A DNA stretch of 64,000 nt from Neoarius graeffei (Eukaryota > Chordata > Actinopteri > Siluriformes > Ariidae). The stretch covers positions 55,748,283 to 55,812,282 of the forward strand of contig NC_083577.1 in the NCBI RefSeq assembly GCF_027579695.1, written 5' to 3'. This document shows, piece after piece, positions 56,585-64,000 of this stretch. The first letter of the stretch is position 1. Every line of letters begins with the position of its first letter. Below the pieces are notes generated by a model that did no database searches, had not been told where the DNA came from, and saw only the letters and a list, made by a program, of their open reading frames with translations. The translations under genes were made by a program, and so were the position numbers.

Positions 56585-57029
56585 GTAGTATCTCACTGGG
56601 CTGTGACAGCCCGCAACTAGTTGGAGACACAACAATTGCGATAAAATATGCGAATTAGCGACAGTTTTCACTTGGAATCACACTGAATTGATATTTGCAT
56701 ATTTTTACCGAAATTGTTGTGTCTCCAACTAGTCGCAGGCTGTCGCAGCCCGGCTTTCCCTCGGCAGGCAGGGAAGTAGAGGAAGCCTCACGGAAACTGA
56801 CTTGAGAAGGGTTCGTGACGGCTTTGCGACACCAGCGATGCATTTGCGGCTATTTCGAGAGAAATTTTGTCGCACAAATTTTTTGAACATGTTCAAAATT
56901 TCAGCGACAAAGGAGCGACACTTTGCGACTCATGCGAGGAAATTGAGAAGCCCCACGAATGTTTCAAGACACTTTTGAAACTCTCGCGAATGACGTTCGC
57001 AATTTGTCGCAGCTCAGTGAGATACTGGC
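56585..57029 (+). mobile_element. Palindromic MITE, inverted copy of 28906-29354
   Basis: GTAGTATCTCACTGGGCTGT at 56585 to the inverse ending AGTGAGATACT near 57027. The inner hairpin (GTTGGAGACACAACAATTGC with GCAATTGTTGTGTCTCCAAC-like pairing) comes first, then CGGAAACTGACTTGAGAAGG and TTGAACATGTTCAA. Confidence 0.8.
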
Positions 57030-57043
57030 TTATGCGGTAAAAG

Positions 57044-57740
57044 CTTTTATTTTATTTTTATTTTATTTAACCTTTATTTAACCAGGTAAAGCTTACTGAG
57101 ATATAAAATCTCTTTTTCAAAAGCGACCTGGCCAAGAGACAGCAGACTTTATAGTACAAGCAATGATACAAATAATCATACAATAAATAAAAATATCAGA
57201 GATGGATTAACATCTGTAACACATTTTAACATCTGAATTAAAAACAATGACAAAGCCCAATGCTTTCAAGTTCCTTAGTTTTAAGAATTCTAACAAAGCT
57301 ATCAAGAGGAATCAAATCCGACAATTTTAATTCATCTTGCAGAAAGTTCCATGCAGAGGGAGCAGCAAAGTGAAATGCCTTTTTCCCCAGTTCTGTGAAG
57401 ACACGAGGGACAGTCAGAATAAAAAAGCCAGTGGATCGTAGGCTATAATGTCCATGATTCCTAACAAGGTAATTTCCGAGATAGGATTGGACCATACCAA
57501 GTAGAGCCTTATAAATAAAAGTCAACCAATGAGTGAATCTTCTAACAGACAGGGATGAGCATTCAGCTTTTTTGTACAAAGTGCAGTGATGGGTCAGATT
57601 CTTCCATCCAGTGACAAACCTCAGAGCACAATGATACACAGTATCCAGAGAACATAAACATGTAACTGGTGCATGCATGTACAGTACATCACCATAATCA
57701 AGCAGTGGAAGAAAGGTTGCTGACACCAGGCAACCTTCTG
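57044..57740 (-). mobile_element. 3' end of a LINE (L2/CR1/Rex1-like)
   Basis: The minus-strand frame 57726-57238 contains FLPLLDYGDVLYMHAP, YHCALRFVTGWKN, HHCTLYKKAECSSLSVRR, FIYKALLGMVQSYLGNYLV, PRVFTELGKKAFHFAAPSAW and LKLSDLIPLDSF. This is the conserved C-terminal region of reverse transcriptases of jockey-like LINEs in fish. The 3' UTR ends at AACCTTTATTTAACCAGGTA (57071 on the plus strand). It is 5' truncated near 57740 and the RT core is missing. Confidence 0.82.
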
Positions 57741-58515
57741 GCTCTCCCCTTTTAGTTATGCTGTCATAGTTAGTTGCCGGAGTCCCTACTTGTACTCAGT
57801 GCAATATATATACTGTTTCTACTTATTCAGGTGACATTGGGCATACCTAACAACCTGTGTTTTCTCTCTCTCCCCCCCTCCCCCCAAATCTGTCCCTCTG
57901 AGTTACATGTTGGTCCTGGGATCGAGATGCTGACCTCTTCTTCTCCTCGGACCTGCCTGATCCATCCTGGTGCCCTGTGTCTGGTTGGAGTCTCATCGCA
58001 TCGCTCCTGTGGAGGACAGCCCTATATGGACAGTTGAAAGTCGCACTTGGATGGCTCTAGACACTTCGAGTTTTGCTATGATGGCTGAGGACAACAATTA
58101 CCATGATAACCTTAGGACCACAGTTGTCATGAACAGTCTTGCACTCAAGACTTCATCAATGAACAGTTGATAACGTCAACAAAATAGACTTTGTGCTAAA
58201 ACTATAATGAATTTCCTGCTTACACAATTATACTTTGTGACTATATACGACACACTTATAGAAGTGAGTTATTAATCATCACGCTATCTGTTATCACCCA
58301 AAAGAAGGACGGGTTCCCCTTTGAGTTTGGTTCCTCTCAAGGTTTCTTTGTGTCGTCACAGGGAGTTTTTCCTTGTCACCGTCGCCTCAGGTTTACTCAT
58401 CAGGGATAAATAAATTTATTAAGGATAAAATTAATTGATATATTAAGTCTCATTTTCTGTAAAGCTGCTTTGTGACAATGTCTGTTAAGAAAGTTATACA
58501 AATAAACAGACTTGA
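57741..58515 (+). repeat. Second LINE/SINE-type repeat with conserved 3' tail
   Basis: The 3' part CTCAAGGTTTCTTTGTGTCG, GGGAGTTTTTCCTTGTCACC, then TCTGTAAAGCTGCTTTGTGA and ACAAATAAACAGACTTGAC is a familiar fish repeat ending in an AATAAA-containing tail. The 5' part (57741-58280) is not assigned to a family. Short frames within it have no support. Confidence 0.6.
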
Positions 58516-59310
58516 CTATTCTACAACTGTAGTAATCCATATTATGTAAAGAACTGCTCAACTAAGTAAAGAGAAACAACCTCTATCATTACTTTAAGGC
58601 ATGATGTGTCTTTTAATGAATAAAAATAAAGAAAAAACATTGAATTTGAAGCTGTCAGAACTAATATGTAACAGTGAGTCATGCCTTGATCTACGTTTTT
58701 AAGTGCAAAACACACATCAGTTTGTAAATTTCTGGACAGTTGTGTTATCCTCGGGTCAAAATGACCCACTACTGTGTTTTAACAGCAGTGGAAAAATCCC
58801 CTAAATGAGATTGTTTCAACTTGAAATTTGATGACTATTCCTAGATTGACCCCAAGTTCTGTTGCAACTGTAGAGCTGGACAGAATTGTAACATCTAAAT
58901 TCTATAACTAAATTGGAAATGTAATCAATAGAACATAACACACCAATTTAGTTAACAATTATTTCAGCACAAGTGTAAGAAAGTGTCAAAAGTCACACTG
59001 AGGCTGCTGCGTGTCAGATGCCTTAACAGTTTTCATAGATTCAATCTACAATAACAATTTCTCAAATTACTTAATTTTATTTGCTTCTTCAGGTGGACCT
59101 TGTGCATCTAAAAACACTGTCACAATCAGTGAGTCAATGACACTTGGGCACAAAAGTAGTGATAGCAAGATGAAGCTTAATGATGCATTGAAGCTTTTAA
59201 GCCAACTGTTAAAAATGGTCAAAAAAGACAAGTACCATATGAAACTATTTTAGATTGTAATGTTAAACTTGCAAACAGATCTTCCCAAATCTGACTTTTT
59301 TTCATATTTT
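58516..59310. other. No gene recognised
   Basis: A palindrome GGGTCAAAATGACCC lies at about 58753-58767. A frame at 59090-59253 (GGPCASKNTVTISESMTLGH) follows a possible CAG acceptor and ends in a stop, but I recognise no family. Confidence 0.35.
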
Positions 59311-59319
59311 ATACATGCA

Positions 59320-59520
59320 GGTTAGGCTAATTGGTGGCTCTAAATTGACCGTAGGTGTGAATGTGAATGGTTGTTGGTCTCTATGTGTCAGCCCTGCGAT
59401 GATCTGGTGACTTGTCCAGGGTGTACCCCGCCTTTCGCCCGTAGTCAGCTGGGATAGGCTCCAGCTTGCCTGCAACCCTGTAGAACAGGATAAAGCAGCT
59501 AGAGATAATGAGATGAGATA
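59320..59520 (+). mobile_element. 5'-truncated V-SINE
   Basis: Starts within the body at ATGCAGGTTAGGCTAATTGG and ends GATAATGAGATGAGATAAG. Confidence 0.88.
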
Positions 59521-59593
59521 AGAAGATTTCTTTGGTGCCTTGCATACCGCTGACTGCTGTTGACCTGTTTAGCATGGTAACCCATATTTACAG

Positions 59594-60014
59594 AAGGAGT
59601 GTAGTCTGGACTGCTTTCTTCATGTCTTTTTATTATTGGGCACAAAAAGCAATAAGGATTAAATAGGCACAATATAGTCTTTGAAACATTAACTTATGTT
59701 GTTGCTTCACACTCACACACCAAAGATATACAGTACAGTACCAAACTTAAGCAAGTTCTACATTTAGAATGCACAAGCAGTGTTTTAAATCCAGGCTATG
59801 CTATTTATCTTCAAATACATATCACGAAAAGTTCGACCAATCTTCTAATGTCAAATATTTATACTGCAAAAAGTACATAAATTTGCCATGAGTGCGCTTG
59901 CGGAAATCGTACTCGTGTACTGCATACAAATCAGCTGCTCGTGCGTTTTTACTCATCTTTTGGTTGATATCTAAGCAATGTCATAGCACAACAAATTATT
60001 TCTGATGAGGAAAT
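59594..60014 (+). repeat. Dispersed repeat R, copy C2 (uninterrupted)
   Basis: Same as 53279-53400 plus 55000-55305: AAGGAGTGTAGTCTGGACTG ... ATTTCTGATGAGGAAAT. A V-SINE fragment follows at once. Confidence 0.85.
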
Positions 60015-60016
60015 CT

Positions 60017-60178
60017 CATCTCATCTCATCTCATTATCTCTAGCCGCTTTATCCTTCTACAGGGTCGCAGGCAAGCTGGAGCCTATCCCAGCTGACTACG
60101 GGCGAAAGGAGTGTAGTCTGGACTGCTTTCTTTAGAGATGATGAGATGAGATGAGATGAGATGAGATGAGATGAGATA
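60017..60178 (-). mobile_element. V-SINE 3' fragment, repeat R scrap and (ATGAG)n run
   Basis: The V-SINE tail and part of the body on the minus strand stop at GGGCGAAA, then 24-27 bases of repeat R (GGAGTGTAGTCTGGACTGCT) and a GATGAGATGAG array at 60137-60177. Confidence 0.8.
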
Positions 60179-60645
60179 TGGTGAAGAGAGGAAGGGGGAG
60201 GGAAGGGGCCAGCAGGAGAGATATTGCACTTTATATTGCACATTGTCCAGTATTGCTTATTGTTAGGCTAGGCTACTGCTCCTTCCCCTCCTCTGTCCTC
60301 CTGTTACTCCTCCTATTGTTTTGCACCCCAGAGACGCAAAACAATAAATTATTGTGTCTTCTGCATAAAAATGATACAAATCATTGGGCTCATTCTTATC
60401 AAATCTGTATGTACAGCTGATAAAACCTCTTGCCGATCAAAACATCACGTGACCATTTGGTGACGTCACGACGAACTTTCCTGTGAAGGCACGCATTTTA
60501 TCACTTCGGAAGACCCGGTAACGGGAAAGAAAGCAACTACTGAGTCCTTCCGCCTGCGAATCGATTCACTTCATAGAATCGTTTAAAGACAGGCTCTTTG
60601 GAGAGTTGCCCATCACTGTGCGATATTAAAAGGAGCAGTAAGGCC
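60179..60645. other. Unassigned sequence before copy B
   Basis: No recognised repeat; includes GTGACGTCACGACG, a CRE-like palindrome at about 60461. No gene supported. Confidence 0.35.
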
Positions 60646-61620
60646 ACAAGTACAGCAATGTAACGGTCCTGGAAACAGCTGCAGCCTTAGCGGCACCGCC
60701 TGGCAGTGTGGGAGCCGGAGAGAAGGCAGCAGGTAGGTGTGCATCCTGCGGCTGTCTGTTTGGCGGAGTGACTCCGGGGCTTCGGGTTCTGCACAAGAGG
60801 CCGTGTAGAAGCGTGCTTCACAATATCTCCACTTGCGTCCTGATAAACTTCTCAGTCTGCTGTGGTGGCGGTGCAGCAAAACCCCAGGTGTCGTGTGCGC
60901 TCGTGTTTACGGCAGTTCAGAGTCTCAGAACCGTTAGCGCAGTGTCCGTGTTGAATTATTATAGTCGAACCAAACCCAGGCACTGCCTCGCTGTCTCCCA
61001 CACTGAGCTCGTACAGAAGGTGTGTGTAATGATGGGCAGTGAGCGTAGAGCGTTCCTGAGCCCGGCTCTCGGAGATTACACCTTCCGGTCGGTACACATG
61101 TCTACACTGTAAATATTATTATACACTAGAGGTGATGTTTTTTTTTTTTTGATTGAACTAGTCAGAAAGGAATGCAGCTGTTTCATCTTCTCCAGACATT
61201 CGCCAATAAGGATCTGTTCCTTAACATGATTAAAATAGGTGAAGGTTTTCTTTTGATGTCATTCAGTTGGTACAGTGCACCGTTAAAACTAAACCCTGTT
61301 TCTCCAGGACTGCAGTCTATAATACAACATCAAGTGCAACACTGCAGGCAATAAACGACACCATAGACATAAGGTGCAGAGCTGAGTGTGCATATTGAGG
61401 TAGTATATGAAAAGGGAATAAATAAATGTAAACCTTGTTGTGTGAGACATTGTAAAGCAATAGTGTATTATTATCCACTGTGCAAAGATTGCAGTGTGAG
61501 TGGTGTGTTTAACAGTCAGTGAGAATCAGTCCAGTCCCTCAGAGTTGAGGAGTCTGACGGCATGAGGAATTGAGGAAGTGTATGAAAAAGGGAATGAATA
61601 AAAATGTAAACCTTGGTGGG

Positions 61621-61622
<2 letters not shown>

Positions 61623-61697
<75 letters not shown>
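61623..61697 (+). repeat. (GT)n(GA)n microsatellite
   Basis: Expanded relative to the A copy at 3532-3570. Confidence 0.95.
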
Positions 61698-61703
<6 letters not shown>

Positions 61704-61823
61704 AACAATAGTGCATTAATGTCCACTGTGCAAAAGACTGCAGTGTGAGTGGTGTGTTCAATAAAATGTACACTCGAGAAAGAACAAAACCGTTACATTT
61801 TATGCAGTCATTCCGGGACATTT

Positions 61824-61858
<35 letters not shown>

Positions 61859-62192
61859 TCGTACAGTATTGTATGTGACTTTTATTTTGAAATGTCTGAC
61901 CTCAGGGCGCAAAAACGAGCTCTTTTCCAAAATGCGATAAACGCCAAATTAAAAAAGAGAGTTCGTCGTGCTATTCTGCTGTGTACTGAGCCTGTTCACT
62001 GCTCTATTAATGTTTCATGCCAAATCGCTGTATTTCCTTGTTTATATGTGCTGCAAATTGTAGTTTCTCTCCAAAACGCTAGAGGCGCTACACCTGTTTT
62101 TTTGGCTGAGTGCGACATTTCCTCTCGACCAATCAGAGTTCGGTCAGCGTTCTACACTCTCCCTCATGGCGGCGCCCTGAAGCGAGGAGTTT

Positions 62193-63488
62193 TTTTTTTT
62201 TTTAATTGTCAAATATCATTGCATACATTTTGTATAAAAATATATATAACAGTCTGCCAGGGGTTATGGCATGGAAATAATAGTAGAAAAACAAATAAAC
62301 AGAAACAGGAAAATAAATAAAATTACATGAATGCGTTGTACAGCACAAAAAGGGAATAAGACTTCACAGCTTTCTTATTAAGAGAACAAGAGATGGACGC
62401 TATATAATGATTTACATAAATGGAGAATTCAATAAAGGTTGGCTTTACATTTTGAAATTTTGACTTATGTATATATATGTTTGGCTAAAATGATAATGAA
62501 GTAAAACTCAGAAGTGGCATTCCTGTCTTGAGTAACAAAACCAAAGAGTACATTTTCCCATTTCAAAGCAAAATCAGGGTAGACAGAATCTATAATATAT
62601 CTTGATAGTTTAGACCAAAATGTCTTTGTATGAGAGCATGACCAAAATAAAGTGTTCAAGTGTTTCTCTGTGATCCCTACAAAAGGTGCAGTTTACATCA
62701 ATATCTTTAAGTTTCTGTAAATAGTGGTTGGTTGGGTAAAACCTATGTATCAACTTAAAATAAATCTCTCTGACCTTATTAGTCAAGCAGAATTTATGTG
62801 GTAGCAGCCACACTTTATCCCAACAAATGTCCCCTACATAACTAGACCAGAATGATAAAGAAGGTGGCGCAGTGGTGATTTCTTGTTGGAAAAGTTGACG
62901 GATTGTTTTGTTTGAATTCTTATGATTTGAAAAGCAACTTCTTCCAACATTAGTCTCAGCAACATCACGCACGACAGGGTCATATAACTGACCCTTAAAG
63001 CCTCTAAATAAAGAAATTATGCCCGCAGGGATGGCATCAAAAACAACAGAAAAGTCCTTCAGGGTGACAGGGATACCATATTTAAGAAGAAACTCAGAAT
63101 AGGAATAAAGATGACCATCTTGATTGAAGAGTTGATTAACTAAAATGATATTGTTATCAAACCAATGCTTTAAAAAGAGTGATCTAGGCTATTTTTAAAT
63201 AAAATATGCTTATTGTTCCAAATATAAAATCTTTGTGGGCTAAAGTTGTGTTTATATATCAGTGACCAGGCCAACAGGATTTGTTTATGGTAAGAAGCAA
63301 GTTTTACAGGAATTTTATCAATATTGTAATTGCACATTAGAACAAAGTTCAGACCCCCCAAAGAAGAAAAAATGTAATTGGGAATAAAGTTCCACAGTGA
63401 TGTTGGATGCCTTAGAAAACGCTTAACCCAGTTTATTTTAAACGTGTAATTCAATGTGGAAAAATCTAGAAAGTTAAGGCCACCCTTA
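62193..63488 (-). pseudogene. L1-clade LINE 3' part in copy B
   Basis: Corresponds to 4071-7218 minus the two A-specific insertions. ORF2 C-terminal pieces are readable at 62972-62610 (RDVAETNVGRSC ... CTFCRDHRETLEH), 62659-62465 (HTKTFWSKLSRYIIDSVYPD) and 63454-63170. It has six extra in-frame bases near 63152 compared with copy A and shares the breaks near 63185 and 62650, so those breaks predate the duplication. Confidence 0.85.
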
Positions 63489-63686
63489 GGCTACGTTCAC
63501 ACTGCAGGCTGAAGTGACTCAAATCCGATCTTTTCGCCCATATGTGACCTGTATCCAATCTTTTATTGACAATATGAACGACACAGATCCGATTTTTTCA
63601 AATCCGACCCAGGCCGTTTGGATATGTGGTCCTAATTCCGATTCCTATCCGCTCTTTTCATATGCGACTTCAGTCTGAACCACCAG
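63489..63686. mobile_element. DNA transposon or MITE end interrupting the L1 of copy B
   Basis: GGCTACGTTCACACTGCAGG followed by CCAATC/GATCC-type motifs is a terminal sequence common in fish non-autonomous DNA elements. Its far end is beyond or hidden by the next element. Superfamily uncertain. Confidence 0.5.
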
Positions 63687-64000
63687 GGCCCTGTACTACG
63701 AAGCGGGTTTTCTGGCTTACCAGGGTAACTTCGAGAGTAACTTGATCACGTGCAGCGTAACTTCCCGATTAACCCATACTACAAAAGTTGGCTATGTTGA
63801 AACCGAGGTATGCTGCCATGGCAACTTACGCTGCATCTCAAACCTGCTCGTCTCAGGTTATGTTCTTGGTTAACCCGAGGTTTCCGATTAACCACACCCT
63901 TTTTAAACACCACCTCTCCACCGACATTTCCTCTAGAGACAATGCCAGCGTACCTGGATGACCCGTGCGATATTGGAGCGCAGATTAGAGATGGGATTTA
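63687..64000. mobile_element. Start of a possible Harbinger-like element
   Basis: GGGCCCTGTACTACGAAGCG followed by GGGTTTTCTGGCTTACCAGG and AACCCGAGGTTTCC is the kind of end seen in fish PIF/Harbinger MITEs. The element runs out of the window. Confidence 0.45.

Larger units (their letters stand above)
60646..63488. repeat. Segmental duplication copy B (partner 1300-7218)
   Basis: Carries the same blocks as copy A, including the empty hAT site (60864-60871), the inverted-repeat left arm (about 61830-61960) and the L1 3' end with the same junction CTGAAGCGAGGAGTTT (62177-62192). It ends where a DNA element interrupts the L1 at 63488. Confidence 0.88.

Noticed and set aside
57774-58170. Frames at 57.8-58.2 kb as a small gene
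   Set aside because: They sit inside a multi-copy repeat with a LINE/SINE-type tail; no conserved domain, signal or splice context.
59011-59253. 80-codon frame as NXPE-like or host exon
   Set aside because: A possible acceptor precedes it, but no family pattern is recognisable and no partner exon was found.

Overview
This is a vertebrate nuclear window, almost certainly from a teleost fish. It has spliced genes with GT-AG introns, tRNA-derived SINEs of the DANA/V-SINE type, Tc1/mariner, hAT, Harbinger and piggyBac-type DNA elements, a DIRS element, a Ty3/gypsy element and an L1-clade LINE. The SINE tails made of ATGAG or GATG units suggest an otophysan (possibly catfish-like) fish, but the genus is not something I can read from the sequence. 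No bacterial, plasmid, CRISPR or operon-like features are present.

Only one host gene is convincing: a plus-strand NXPE3-like gene (neurexophilin / PC-esterase domain family). Five coding exons (18293-18385, 19192-19961, 22578-22648, 27668-27865, 42324-42886) join in phase to give 564 codons with no internal stop. The protein keeps an N-terminal hydrophobic segment, the cysteine-rich neurexophilin-like part and the GDS esterase motif. Its last intron is 14.46 kb, but nearly all of it lies between the two ends of one Tc1-like element, so the pre-insertion intron was only about 106 bp.

Layout. 1-1299: deletion derivative of a hAT element, with a second copy at 40374-42127. 1300-13070: repeat mosaic holding a clean hAT insertion, a long inverted-repeat element, a 7 kb minus-strand L1-clade LINE and a piggyBac-like MITE. 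13071-18212: Crypton-like remnant, Harbinger MITE, dead Tc1 element, and the region upstream of the gene. 18213-42886: the NXPE gene with repeat-filled introns, including a solo LTR (31739-32237), a DIRS element with intact terminal and internal complementary repeats (32492-37716) and a Tc1 copy (37898-39548). 43060-46130: a mariner/Tc1 copy broken by a hAT element, itself broken by a palindromic LTR pair. 46350-48900: MITEs and anonymous AT-rich DNA. 49067-53278: Ty3/gypsy 5' LTR, gag and pol, truncated at the 3' end. 53279-60645: nested LTR-like, DNA-element, MITE, SINE and LINE pieces. 60646-63488: a second copy of 1300-7218, followed by two further DNA-transposon ends.

The most informative structures are comparisons inside the window. 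Copy 60646-63488 lacks three insertions present in 1300-7218, including a hAT whose empty site is preserved. Repeat copy 59594-60014 gives the empty site for the insertion at 53401-54999. Nearly every transposon open reading frame here is broken, so they are annotated as pseudogenes or mobile elements.
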